Source: Brienomyrus brachyistius (taxonomy: Eukaryota; Chordata; Actinopteri; Osteoglossiformes; Mormyridae). From it: a stretch of DNA of 64,000 bases. The translations under genes and the position numbers were made by a program. This document shows positions 10,798-26,529 of the stretch, in pieces. The first letter of the stretch is position 1. The number at the start of each line of letters is the position of its first letter. Below the pieces are notes generated by a model. It worked only from the letters and a program-made list of their open reading frames with translations. It was not told the origin of the DNA and ran no database searches. Where the stretch lies: NCBI RefSeq assembly GCF_023856365.1, contig NC_064539.1, positions 20,401,019 to 20,465,018 on the forward strand. Direction: 5' to 3'.

Positions 10798-12370
10798 TTA
10801 ACCTTTTTAATGAAAGGACTTTGCTGCTGTTTCACATTATATGACTATTATTATGTATTATTATGTATTGATTAAAAATAAGCATGACTGTCTCTGCTGA
10901 GATACATGATCTGTTAAACATCCTCATGTTAATTTCATGTCAAGACTGAGAATGACATTAGTTTTAATGGTGCGATAATATCAGGTATGTAACATGATGA
11001 CATCGTCTAAATTAAGGCATTGTGCACTGAAATATACCCTCCAGCCGCACCTCCCCCCCCATCTCCTCCTCAATTTAATCATGCCCCTGATCAGTGTCCA
11101 GCTGATGTGGCCTCTGTCCCACACTCATACCCCCTCCCCCAACTCTCTTGGGCTCAGCTTTTGAAACAGTGTGTTTTTCCCATCTGCTGCTGTGTCAGGC
11201 TGGTTCACACACAGAGCCCGACCAATCAGCACTGATCCCCCGTCCATGGGGACAGCCAGCATGGGGGATGGATACAGTGATGAGATGTGATGAGGCAAAC
11301 AGGGTGGATTATGGGTAATATAGGTAGTGGTGAAATGCTGGTGAAGTAATATTTTAACAGGTACTTAACCCAGTGCCTGCAGCAAGAACATCCAGAGGAA
11401 TAAATGACTAAATTTTTAAATCATGTTACATTAAAATAGCCAAGCAATAAAATAGTAATTGAGGTATTGCTGGTGCTGGAGGCCTCTGTCTACTATCCAG
11501 CCACACTGTCTCATTGTCCCTTGCAGCATTAATGAGGAAACGCTACACCCCCCACCCCAATTCAGAAATTCTGTAAGAGACAAAGGATGGGAGGCATCTC
11601 CCTGGAGATCAAATGAAACTGGGGGAGGGGCATTCTGGATACAGAGGAACATTCTGTGTGCTTAAAACTCTCCAGTATGGTTTCCATTCCTGTTACAGTG
11701 CAGTAGTGAAAATCCCTTCTTGTTCGACCTTCAACGTAACACAAACAGGCAGAAAAGCCCCAAGGTCAGGCAACACAAGTGTGTGTTAGAAGATCGGAAT
11801 CCCCATGTAATTCCAGATTCCGTGTCTCATTGAGAGCTGGCTGCTGTGTCCCTGGCCGTGTGTGTGCCTTTCCTTTTACACAATGAAATCGGAGATCATC
11901 TCGAAGGCACATGCAAATTCCCTTTGTCAGTCCGTGCTTTCCGTGCTTGGAGTTTCCGTGTAGTTAGCATCTTCATTAAAACCTGAGACTCTGGTCCACC
12001 AGATGGTGTCTAATGGGTGTTGGGGGGCGGGGGGGGGGGGGGGGGGGGGGGTCAGTGAAGTGGCAGGTGGCACGTGGACATGATGGTGATCAGGCCAGTG
12101 ATATGTCACTCAGTGCTGGAATTTATCAGTGACAAGCACATGGTTACTTGTCATATTCATACTTGTAACACTGCAGGGAGCTCAGTCATCTGCAGAAGCA
12201 GTTGGCAACGTGGTCGCTACAATATGCCTGATACTTCAGAAACATCCCTATTTCCACATCTGCAAACTTTCACGATATTACTTTCCAGCTGCCACACTGA
12301 GATATAGCCATCATATGCAGTAACATGTCAGGGAGTACTAGACACAGAACAATAGATGAGGTGCTTTCAG
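10798..12370. other. Intergenic DNA
   Basis: No gene seen. Holds a poly-C tract at 11049 and a long poly-G tract at about 12026-12051. Short open frames have no domain or codon signature. Confidence 0.5.
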
Positions 12371-12371
12371 A

Positions 12372-12605
12372 TTTAATAATAATAATAACAAATACTTCAT
12401 TAATCCCTGGGGAGAAATTGTCTTTTTTTATACCTCCCTCAACTTGCTCTTTGTAAACTGTCCATGAAGGGCAGCCACCTGTTGGGGCACCCAGGGAGCT
12501 GGGGGTTAAGGGCCTTGCTCAAGGACATGCTGAGGTTAGGTTTAAACCAGTAACCCTCTGATTACAGGAACACAGGTTCAGCTCACTGAGCCACATGCTG
12601 CTCCA
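12372..12605 (+). mobile_element. Teleost interspersed repeat fragment (SINE/LINE-tail type)
   Basis: AATAATAATAATAACAAATA then CTTCATTAATCCCTGGGGAG, TAAGGGCCTTGCTCAAGGAC, a tRNA-like AGTAACCCTCTGATTACAGG and CACTGAGCCACATGCTGCTC. This order (fiducial 'attaatccc', 'cttgctcaagg', 'actgagcca') is familiar from dispersed fish repeats. A related diverged stretch occurs at 39218-39395. The family name is not certain. Confidence 0.5.
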
Positions 12606-13860
12606 ATTTCCAGGCTTTGTCGCATGAGCACTATGTCTTGTATTAAAATGAACTTCTGTCATAAAATTCATTTCAAAAAGGACATCTAGCCTTAGTGCTG
12701 GTCATCATGGGAGAACCAAAATGGTGATTTCCATCAACCGTCAGGGAACCTGCTCCTTCATACTATAATCACCACTGTAAAAGGCATTATATTTAAAAAG
12801 AAAATAACATAAAATCATATTTTTTTGTTTATATTTTTAGATCATATCATATTCAGTGTAAAGTAGGAGCCAATATTTCAGGGATGAACGCATTACCGTC
12901 GTCTCTCCCTTCTGCTGATACACTGACGTTTAAAATAAAGACACACGGGTGATTAATTCCCACATATTTACACATTTAGGAAATCTAAACCTGGCAAAAA
13001 ACACCGTATTTATTGAACTGAATGTGTGCTTTCATCTGTGCATGGATCATCGTCCAGGGTGTAACCATGCCACGTCCCCGCCCCTTACAGTACAAGCGAT
13101 CGCCATGGAAACAAACAGCCTGGCAACGACGCTGCTCGGTTGAGTGGCAAAAAACGCTGCTAATGTCCCCCTAATTTCTAAAGTGACATTTTGACCTGGG
13201 GCTCTCAGCTCAAGACTGGATGAAGATTCTAGCATATCAAATGAATTACTTATCCTTTATTGTTATTAGAGCTCTGGGGAAACTGTTCACAATTAAGGAA
13301 ATATTGCTTCGTGTAAAAATCCTAGGTAACACAACGAGGGGTGAAACTTACTAGCTTTTATAACATCACTTTACTATATAAAGTCCTGTTAAGTAGGCAC
13401 GTTACCACGCAGAAAAACTACGTGTTAAACACCCCTCCCCACCCCGAAATTTTCTTTGCTGAACCCAATATATATAAATAAATAAATAATAACTAATAAA
13501 TACTCATTTGCAATAGCAAATGGGTCAAGCTATTTTTTTTCATGATACTTTGCCGTATATCCAGTCATAGTAACCATCGTTAACAAAACGTAGCCGAGTC
13601 ACAATATACTCAGGGTAGTCCAACAAAAATGCACTTTATATAATCATGATAATCCTAACTACGTTCAAGCAGGTTGGAAAAGGCAAGTCCCGACAGGACA
13701 ATGCCAGTATTTCTAGGCAACTACGCAACGCCAGGCAACAATTGCGTGAAGCGCGGTGTAAAGAAGTCATCATTAGGTGTTTGCATGTAGCACAGTAATT
13801 TAGCGTGCGTATAAGGTTTCAGGTATGCAGATAAACGTTTCATGTCTCTGCCAATGTTGT
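12606..13860. other. Upstream region of tubb4b
   Basis: No coding sequence. It contains scattered GCAAC/X-box-like motifs: ATCGCCATGGAAAC at 13099-13112 and half-sites at about 13716, 13725 and 13734. These may belong to the cilium-type regulatory region of the tubulin gene. Confidence 0.35.
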
Positions 13861-13868
13861 GTACTGGC

Positions 13869-13888
13869 GCTGCCGAGGCAACACCAAT
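13869..13888 (+). promoter_or_regulatory. RFX X-box plus CCAAT box upstream of tubb4b
   Basis: GCTGCCGAGGCAAC (13869-13882) fits the RFX X-box GTNRCC-N(0-3)-RGYAAC with one mismatch in the left half. CCAAT follows at 13884-13888, and a second CCAAT lies at 13956-13960. It sits about 285 bp before the ATG. RFX factors drive many ciliary genes and TUBB4B is a major axonemal beta-tubulin, so the pairing is plausible; binding is not shown. Confidence 0.45.
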
Positions 13889-14039
13889 AGCACCACGATC
13901 CCTGTCAATTCCTTCAACTCCAGTGTGGAGTCTTCGGAACAGGCAGTGTGCGTAGCCAATGAAATTTGATTCTGTGTGACTGACAGAATAATGAACCAGT
14001 TATATCTTGCCGTCGTCACCGGCAAACTCACGAGACCGG

Positions 14040-14046
14040 TATATGA
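14040..14046 (+). promoter_or_regulatory. TATA-like element of tubb4b
   Basis: TATATGA at 14040-14046 lies 120 bp before the ATG, placing transcription start near 14070 with a roughly 95-base 5'UTR. The match is weak, but its spacing to the two CCAAT boxes is normal. Confidence 0.35.
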
Positions 14047-14165
14047 GCCCCGGCTGTTAGTCCGTTATAGAAGTGCGTTCGCTTTGCTGTGAGCGGCTTG
14101 TGGGCAAGTGGGTGGTCTGTGTTACGCGGTTTTAAAGTGAAGCCTAATTCCGTTCTCTATTGAAA

Positions 14166-17219
<3,054 letters not shown>

Positions 17220-17296
17220 AGGAATCTGGCTTTTGAGTGTTTTGGAAAAAAAAAAAACTTTCTGTTCTTGAAAAATGTTGACAGCATATAAAGTTT

Positions 17297-17302
17297 AATA
17301 AA
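17297..17302 (+). terminator. Poly(A) signal of tubb4b
   Basis: AATAAA 78 bases after the stop codon, giving a compact 3'UTR typical of beta-tubulin genes. Confidence 0.75.
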
Positions 17303-17319
17303 ATGTATTGCATAGCAGC

Positions 17320-18204
17320 CTGTGAATTCATAATTGGTTACTGTGTAGTGATTTGTTGACTTTGAATAAGATCAGCCATGTGTAACATTGGCAGCTGGGC
17401 TTGAGTCTCTCTCATACAGCTCAGTTTTTCCTTTCAACATAAAAGCATTCGCTTGCAGTGGATGAGGTTGTGCAGGAATCTGGTATTTGGTTCTAGATTC
17501 TCTTCATGGCAGAAAACCAATGACATGAACCAACTTCTTACACAGACTTTCTTTTTAAGGACAAGTGCCTTGAATTCTCTTGCCTCCTTTTTTTTGGTTC
17601 TTGGAAAAATTGTTTTTAACCTTGTTTTGCACAGCTGACACATTTTCTTCATCCCCGTACCTTGCTTCCTTGCCTGCCCTTGTGCTCACCCACGCTACTT
17701 CGCATTACCAGTGACAGAATGACGGACCAAAACTAAGGCAAGACATGCTGAAATTAAATGTTTGCCACCGTAAATTCATGGTGAGGTGAGTTCAAGCTAG
17801 TATTTCATCGATGATGTATGAACAAAATAAGACCCGTGTCACACAAAACGGGACGAAAGGTGCCCTTCCCAGCTGGCTGAATGGAGTATGTCTGCCATCT
17901 AGTGGTAGGTAGAAAGTAAAATGACTGAAATACTACGTAGCAGTTTTCCAACCGCACATTATTAATACACGGTTTTAAATAGTTACACTGATTCTTGTAG
18001 TATAATTCAAAGGTGGAATGCTTGGTGTTAAGTTTTTGTTTGGTCACAAACTAGTAAAATACTTTAGTATATGTTGTTAATACCCAATCATTTTTCTTTT
18101 ATAACAATTTAGATTACTGATTTATTGAAAGGGTAGGAATGCTTGTTATTACTCCTTAACTGATGAATGAAGACTGTTAGTCTTGCCGGAGCAAATAAAT
18201 TAAG
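17320..18204. other. Intergenic DNA downstream of tubb4b
   Basis: No gene or recognised repeat; AT-rich toward the right edge where the inverted-repeat element begins. Confidence 0.55.
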
Positions 18205-18805
18205 CAGTGACATGGAAGTAATTCTGTCATCACTATTTGAATTTTATATGCCACTGAAATTCTAACATTGAATATGCATTGGAAATATGCATGTTTTTTT
18301 TGCTATAATGCAGTTTCACTGCTATTTTTCCATGTTCACGAATTCACGATAAAACAAATTCAGGGTTTAAAGATACAAATTACAAAAAAATCAAAAATCA
18401 GTTTCAAAAATTCAAAAAGAACATTTCAAAGTTGCTCCAATTCGATGGTCCGAATTCACATGCAAAAATAGGAGGTTAAAAATACGAGTTACACATCCGG
18501 GATACCGAGGCAAAGCAATCGAATTTGTGGCTGCGTTCGATTTGGGCTTACTGTAGGTCTGTCTGCAGCTGACGTGACGCGGAGCGCCATCTGCCGGCGT
18601 CTGCAGGGGTGAATTTGTTTTATCGTGAATTCGTGAACATGGAAAAATAGCAGTGAACCTGCATTATAGAAAATTTGAAGACTAATTCAGAAGCGAAAAA
18701 AAAAAAACAGATGCACATTTCAAATGCATAAATATTCAATGTTAGAATTGCAGTGGCATATAAAATTCAAATTGCGATGATACTGATTTACTTCCATACT
18801 GACAG
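18205..18805. mobile_element. 600-bp element with long terminal inverted repeats
   Basis: The left arm 18205-18362 (CAGTGACATGGAAGTAA, TTTGAATTTTATATGCCACT, CACGAATTCACGATAAAA) is the reverse complement of the right arm 18610-18805, which carries a small insertion. The centre (18363-18609) is unique and encodes nothing. Foldback or MITE-like architecture; no certain target duplication, so the superfamily is unknown. Confidence 0.85.
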
Positions 18806-18852
18806 TTCAGGTATTCTTAACCTATATCAAGTATTTCATACAGTTATTTATA

Positions 18853-19170
18853 GCGAGGGTGGGGTAGTATAGTGGTTAGCACTATTACCTCGCATCTTTG
18901 TTATCTGAGTTACGTGTGTATGGAGATTGGGTGTTCTCTTAGGGTTTCCTTGGGGTACTCTGGTTTCCTCCCACCAAAAAAATAAATAAAAAAATGCCGA
19001 GGTTGATTGGTGTTACCAAATTGTCTGCAGGTGTGCTTGTGTGAGCGTGTCCTGTGATGGGTTGGTGTTCCATCCTGGGTTGTTCCCTGCCTTGCACTCG
19101 TAGCATCTGGAATAGGTTCTGGGCTGCCCTTGACCCTCAACAGGACAAGCAGTTAACGACAATGGATGTA
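18853..19170 (+). mobile_element. tRNA-derived SINE, diverged
   Basis: GGGTGGGGTAGTATAGTGGT, TAGCACTATTACCTCGCATC, GGTACTCTGGTTTCCTCCCA, CCTGTGATGGGTTGGTGTTC and GGACAAGCAGTTAACGACAA. The B box is degraded. Confidence 0.8.
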
Positions 19171-19294
19171 TTGAAATATTTGATATAGAAATATTTGTAG
19201 TCAGCTTGCTCTTACCAACAGAGAGCAAGCTGGAGGAGGTGTCTCCTGGGCTTCCATGGCAAAGAATAAAAAAGTGTCGTCTTATTTTTCTGCC

Positions 19295-19405
19295 ATTGGG
19301 TTGGTGCTCCATCCTGGGTTGTTCCCTGCCTTGTGCCCATAGCCTCCAGGATAGGCTCCGAACCCCACGTGACCCTGAATAGGATAAGCGATTTCAGAAA
19401 ATTGA
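19295..19405 (+). mobile_element. SINE 3' fragment
   Basis: TTGGGTTGGTGCTCCATCCT, GTTCCCTGCCTTGTGCCCAT, GGATAGGCTCCGAACCCC and GGATAAGCGATTTCAG: only the last third of the family, 125 bp after the previous copy. Confidence 0.75.
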
Positions 19406-22400
19406 TTATTATTATTTATGGGCTGGATTGATAATCCATGATAATCAATCATGAATTCTAACCGAAGCCATCTTTTTGCCTGTGTGTCATTATGGACTAC
19501 TAAACAAACCGTTAACAGCAAGTACACATTTTACCTCGAGTGCAACCTACTTACGTTAATTTCACACCCTATCTGGCAGCTTCGGTTAAACCACCTATTA
19601 TTGTCCATCAGGTGGCACCATAATACTAAGGTTTGACTTGTCCCTGTGTTCTGTTGGTAAGAAAGAGAGGTCGTCGAGTATTATTCTGTACTTTTATTTA
19701 CTTTAATACAACATGCGAATGGGACAATGTAAGGCTTTGTGAGAGATGTTTAGAACAATGAAGCAGGTGAATCATTATATCCTCAAAGACAATTCCATAG
19801 GTACTGGTTATTGGCATTTTGAAGGTTTTTGCTGAAAGAGGGAATAGATGTTTTTGATTGGCAAATGCCCCACCAAGAGCCCAGGAGGCATTTTAAATGT
19901 ATGCCTGTGATTGATCCTGGATTGGCCTACGTTGGATTTACTGTTTTATATGTGAAACAGACACGCAATGTTAAATGGATGTTTATGTAAAACGCCACTG
20001 AATAAAGATGAAAAATATATACTTAAAATAGGAATGTTGATCATCTTTAGGTGTAGTGCTATTTTTAGAACAATGAGGCTTGGTTTTTTGGATATTTTAT
20101 ATACTGCGATGTAAGAACTCTGACTGAAATTCTCGGTAGGTTTGTCGTGTAATGGTCAATAGGGGGCGGAAATATTTGAATGTGTGTTATTGACAAGCCT
20201 CAGTGTATGAGAAAGCAAACTGAAGCGAAATGGCACTTTAATGAGTTTTAACGCCAAAGCAGCAACAATCGCCATGGCAACCGAGCACTTTTCATATTAA
20301 CCCGCGTGATTTATATTGTGGGGTGTTTTTTAAATGTGTGAAGGCAAGGCTAATTTTAGGAATACGATTAACAATCCCCAGATCAGTCATCATATCCTGA
20401 ATGTAAACATCTGGTGTGTGAAGATTTTGACAGATAACGTTTGGGAAGATGTTGAAAGATGTCAAAATACAACTGACTTCTCTCTATACGTAATGCTGTT
20501 GCTTTATGGTTTTATTCTTATTTTAAATTATTACACCCAAGGTGGTCCTCTAGCTGCACATAGTTGCATAGACCGTGATCTTACATTTGTAAGTTTTCAT
20601 TACCAGATCCTGAGGAGCAAGAGAAACCTTAATTAAACTAAGAACTTAAACCCAGTATCTGCTGAAAACACATAGAATTGCACCAAGGGCGGGTCTCCGA
20701 GGCAGCACGGATTTCATTAATTAAAGAGACAAGGGCATCCGGTTCAATTTCATGGATCATTTACAGTGCGCTATTGAATAGGCAGCAAAGAAGGAGAGCT
20801 GTTAATTGAGCCGATAACCTGTGCTCTGTACTGGTGACGGTGGATGGAGAGCCACGTCACAAGAGCAAAATCTGTCTGCTTACTGACAAAAGGTACTCAG
20901 AGCACTGGCTCTTGGAAAGGAGTGTGTGATCAGTGTAAACGACAGCTGTAACATGGCACACTGGCTTCCGACAATCGTTTGCGAACCATATAGCTTGCCT
21001 GACCTCATTATCTGCATTTAAGCAGCGCCGGGAAACCCACTTACTGCTCAAGGTTACAGCTGTAGTACCCTGTGTGGGAGTCGCAACCTGCAAGATTCTG
21101 ATTACCGGCTCACTTTTTACACCCTGGAAATTGCAATCATAACATCGTTTTGTGGAAGAGAGGTTTTAAATTTGCCAGGGGGTTCTGGGGCAGAGGACTC
21201 TGGGAAACCGCAGCTCATGACCCCCTCCTCCTACCCGCCACCTTGCGCCCAACAACTCATTAATTAAAAATTCAACCCACAACTGATATACTTAGCAGTG
21301 AGGGAGAGCTAGAACGAGGGAGAACGGATAAGACAGAGCAGTCAGCTGATACGATTAATTTAATAGATGAAGATTGATTTAATTTACACAGAATTCCCAT
21401 AGCAATAAAATGCTCATGTTCCCTAAATGGATCATGCTTGTGACAGCTGATGCGATCTAAGAGGGGAAGCAGAAATGTAAGTCATCTTTCTTACTGTCTC
21501 ATATTCTCTCACCACCATCCTCTATTTCCCCGATAACAAACTTTCAGTATCCCTCACCACTTCCATCCCAACTGGTGACATCTGTGCCTTCTAGCCACGT
21601 ATACAAGCACCTAGCATGCCGATATGAGTGTCATCATGAGTTTTGCAATCTGCAGGTGGGGAGAGAGCACCCCCTGCAGGTATGGGGATGTCACTGCATG
21701 GGTAATGAACAATAATGGCAACGATGTCTGCTGCATAACAGCTACCAGCATGTTTCCACCAAGGCAAAATAACACACAGTGTGTGGGATTCTGCAGCTCA
21801 TTGTTCCAAGGCATTGCTCATAACATTATAAAATAGGCAAAAAATAGTGACGTGAAATGGGTGGACCTTTCGTGTGAGCAGCATTCAGGACAAAAGTGAT
21901 TTTTTTTTCAATGGGAAGAATAACAATGCACCTGTTCAATAGCGAGCAATATCAGAGGGTGAAACAAGCATTTGTCACGTGACTAGAGGTCATTCTTCAC
22001 AATATTGGTCTTCATAAAATTCCCTCCCAATTGCACACAAAATTCTTTCCTGACTTCATGCACCCAGAAGTAACAGACCACATTATCTGTATCGTTTATT
22101 TTCCGTGCAAACAGCAACACAGTTGCCCGGCTCTGGAACACGTGCATTCAGATCCTCAGTGTAGATAAATCAACTAGTGAAAGAAGCACAAACAACGGGG
22201 AAAGAATACAGTACTGAGTAGCTGTACGTTATGTTGTGTTTGATCATCTAAGGGGTTTGAGTTATGATGAACCTCGGAATGGAGTCATTAGGCAATAGTT
22301 CCGCCCCCCATCCCTCCGTGTCCTGAAGCCTCGCAGCAGGCTGCTGTGCTGTGGAGGGATGACTAATGGATTCCTCCGAGAACGACGGAGCCCCGGGACT

Positions 22401-22900
22401 GAGAGACTAATGTTTTGTTTGGTATTAAAATGCGCAAGGCGACTAAACTCCTACTGAATTCTATAAAAACATTCGGAGAATGGTCTCATCAATCACGCCT
22501 CGCGGCACTGGGGCTGTCTGGTCCTGGGTAGAGCGGGATGGCTAGATGCCAGCCCACACGTGCATATGCACAAACATGCACGGGCGAAAAGTCACTCTGC
22601 ACTGTGCTGTGAAATATGGAACGTTTGAAGGTGTTTCAGAATGTAGGTGCACCTCAGACAAAGATCAATACATCGTTGTTTCATGGATTACTTAAAAAGT
22701 AGTTAACAAATTACAGCCATTATCATGCTTGAATTTTATGCTCTCTTAAAGGAATATTAGCAGTCCAATCTAAGCCTTGAATATATTTTCCTACAGGTTA
22801 AAATAAGGAGTATGTCAGATGAGCATTTTTGTGGCATAAAGCAGTTGCCTAGGGAATGTAGAGGTGAGCCAATGGCAGGTCAGTACCCAGATTCCCACTA
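19406..22900. other. Gene-free interval with possible regulatory elements
   Basis: No coding exon found. 20268-20281 (ATCGCCATGGCAAC) is another near-consensus RFX X-box. 20700-20830 and 21225-21285 carry TTAATTAA/ATTAATTAAA homeodomain-type sites in sequence of balanced complexity. 22270-22500 is also non-repetitive and GC-balanced, a candidate conserved element. Cross-species alignment is needed to tell. Confidence 0.35.
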
Positions 22901-24190
22901 TTCTGCTCATTTAAAGAAATGTGTTCACACCTGTTGTAGAGGATAGTGAGTTTAAGCAAGGGCCAAAAGGCAGACTATTGGTGGAGAATCAGGGTCAGGC
23001 AGGGTTGATTGAGTTAAATACATGTGTTGACATTCGGGCAATAAGGACATTAATTGCTTTTCGTTTGATACGTCTGAGGTGTTAAAAGGTCCTGGCTGCT
23101 CAGATGTTAATCCCAACAGTTTTGCAGTCATTTTCTGTGCCTCATCACTTAGATAATAAGTGATAAGTCAGAAAGCCATCTCAAGTCTAATTACCCAAGC
23201 AGCAATACTTCAGCTCAAGCTTGACATATTGCCCTGGAGAATTCACACTGGGGTTTGAGTGATGGGTCTGTTTCTGCTGGTACTGTTTCACTGCACCCCC
23301 CCCCCCCCCACACACACACACACACACACACACAAACAAACACACACCAGCACACAGCCTTTTCTCCGCTGATGCATTCTGGGATTGCTACAAACAGCCA
23401 ACCATGTCAAATACAGCATTGTACCGCGTATCGCGTCCCTAATTTAACACACCTGACACATGTAATCAGCTATGTTCACATGAAATGAGAAGCCCTGCAC
23501 TACAATATTGTATGTATTGTAGTGTTGCATAGCCAGTATATTGTGTTGGGGAACAAGGATTGGGTTAGAATCTGTTCAGCACAGCCCTGCCTGATTCTCA
23601 GAGCCCCCCCTGCCACACATCCACTACCAACCCTGCAGTCAGGGTGCATTCTTGTGGAACGTGCCATCTGCCCCAAGAGATGAGTGGCAATCCTCCCTCT
23701 GATCTGACCCCTGTTCTTTCACCTCCCTCTCAGCCACAAGCCATGTAGGAGGAGTGACAAGGGGAAATGACCCGTTCCGTTTTCATAAACGGAAATGAGT
23801 GGTGGGTCACAGGGGCTTGCACCCCTACCTATGTTTTCACGTCACATAGGAGCTGAGCACAGGTACATGGCCTCCCCACTTATTTTCAGACTTGATTTAG
23901 AACATCCTGTGGAACTGGAAATGTTAGTCGGAGTGAGAGTTCCGCTCAAGGCTACCTGACAAGACAGAAAATAAAACTAAGGTTTTAAAAGAAGCACTGA
24001 CGATAGTTTCGCGGTTGAGGGGATGGACTTACAACCTTGAGAAGGTCAAGGTGAGGCAAAAGCTAAACCGAAACCGATTTTTTTTTTGTTTTTAACTTTC
24101 CTGAGGTATGTGCTGCAGTTGGAGATGGCCAGCGGGGGGCGGTAGTAGGCAGCGAGAGTAAATGAGCGATGAGTGTGTGTATGTGTGTGT

Positions 24191-24244
<54 letters not shown>

Positions 24245-26529
24245 TAATTTTGTTAGTGAGGACCTCATCTGATTTAAAACCAATCCGAAAGGGACACCAG
24301 ATGGAGTTTGTAAATCCAAATCCATCAAACCGACTCTTAATGAACGCATTTCAGCTTCATTAAAACTGTCAGTTCTGAAGTAAAATTAATATTTTTTGTT
24401 GCTGCTATGTAGTTGATTCCATTTCAGTGAACCAGATGGAGACATTAATTACAAAAAAGGACAAACTTAGAATTTACTTTAACAAAGTTTTTTTTTATAT
24501 TTATTTATTTTTTTTAATTGGCATGCTGTCTGGTAGTTGCCTGAGTCATTGTATTATTTCATTTACACCGCGATCTTATATAGGAACTTAAATTCAGTGA
24601 GGGAACTAAAGGTAGCTGGTCAGTCTTAGTAATATACTGATACATTTCCAGTGTGATATGAGCTGGATTTTTATTGCTGTTAAATAATGAATTTAATTAT
24701 GATCGTTATATAATATTATATATTATGTAATATATATAGCCTAATATTTTTTTCCTGGACGCCCAAAGGTGGTATGCACAAATTACAGATGAGAAGATGC
24801 AGTTATTTTCACGCAACGCACTTAACCTCCTGAATCTCCTCATTAATATTTCCGGCCGTTTATGCATCTAATTGGAGAATTAAGACCTTCCGCTACCGAA
24901 AACTAAAATGAAACAATTTCTTCCAGCTGTAGATGATAAGATTTCATTTCAACATTCTTACTCATAGATCATGCGCGTCTCCAGCCAGTCCCGAAAGCAT
25001 CCCAGCGGCCGAATGGAAATGTCAGGTGAGATAGTATCTGAGCGCCATCGGGAGGGGGCCGGACAGCGGCCAAAGAGACGCCCGGGCGCCGGACCGAGTC
25101 CCCCACCCACCTCAGAACGGCGCCGATCGAGTAGTCACGGGGCTGAGAAAAGGAGCGGTGTCTCCAAACCGGATAAAACATAATTATCCCGGTTCATTAA
25201 TCCAGTTAATAATACATCATTAACGGTGTATGTGGTCAGTTCCAACTCAATAACAAATACTACACGGAAAGAGGCTTTTCTGACGCAGGGCTTATAAAAC
25301 ACAATCAGACATTAACACAAACTGGGCAATACGAGAAGATCCATTTGAATAACATTTATCAATACTTATACGTATTATGGTCCTCATTTTACTATAGTAT
25401 TTCAGTCAAGAGAAAACTTCAGAGAGGGGGAACGGCGTAAGTACGGAGTAAGGACAGAGGGAAGGAGAAAAGTACAAGGGAGGGAAGAAAGTGGCTAAAA
25501 CGGGCGAATAGGAGTTAAAAAGTGAAAAGGGAAGAATGAATGGGAAAAATAAGCAAGGGGCTGAGAAGAGGAAGCGAAAACCAGAGAGTGACTTTATCGT
25601 CTCAATCTCTGCCCTCCATCTTTGTTTGGTTTCCGCACAATGCCACAACTCCGGTGCTGATTATTTCTCTGGAAACCCCTTTGGTACAGAAATAATTCAG
25701 ATAGGTTTTTCATTTCCTGCGTCTGAGCACGCAGAAATCAACTGAAAAAAAAATAAGTAAACGTGTCCGCATGCGTGTACGCGCTTGCGCGCACGTATGT
25801 ATGAATGGATATGTATAGGGACACAAGCATGCCGCTTTGGCAGTGGATTTTTGTTAGTGTATTTGAGTGTCGATTTCTGCATAACAAACTTCGATACTGA
25901 TCTGAAATACTCCACCAGCCCCTGTTGCAAACGCAGGCCTGGGATAAATGAACGGGGATTGTGCCCATATATACAGTTCATGTTTATTCATTTGTAATCT
26001 GTGACCGTTGTTGTTTCAGGCATGTTCAGAAATGTCCCTGGAAATATTTCGGTTCAGTTTGTTCTTGCAAATGCACCACACTGCTGCGCATTAAATCTCT
26101 GATTGAATATTGATCTGGCACTATTCTTAGAGCAGGCCATTATTATTTTGTATTGTGCAGAAGTGTCGGATAAGCAAATACAGTAATTCGTTTTGGGATT
26201 GAATCAGATTATCAGATTTCATAATAATTATCTTTATTCTTTTTGACATTTAATTCAAAGTACACATGTATTAAACAGTGCCGTTTTAGCATAGCAGAGC
26301 TGTCTCTGTTTATTCAGAGAGTGACTCAATATTGAACTGAAACTCCTATTGACCATCTTAGGACATGCATCTGTTCTGTCTTGACCCTGCTGTCGATCTA
26401 GCAGGTTTCGTTTTTACTCATGATTCTGAAGTACATCTGACACACCCCACCAGAACAGGGGAGGACAGTAAGTAATGATGGTGTGACTATGACTGTAGTG
26501 TGGAATGGTCCAAGACAGGTTGGGTGGCC
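22901..26529. other. Gene-free interval with microsatellites
   Basis: Contains poly-C plus (CA)n at 23297-23340 and (GA)n at about 24192-24240. 24830-24910 has TAATATT/CTAATTGG homeodomain-like sites, and 24965-25185 is a CpG-rich patch. No exon recognised. Confidence 0.4.
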
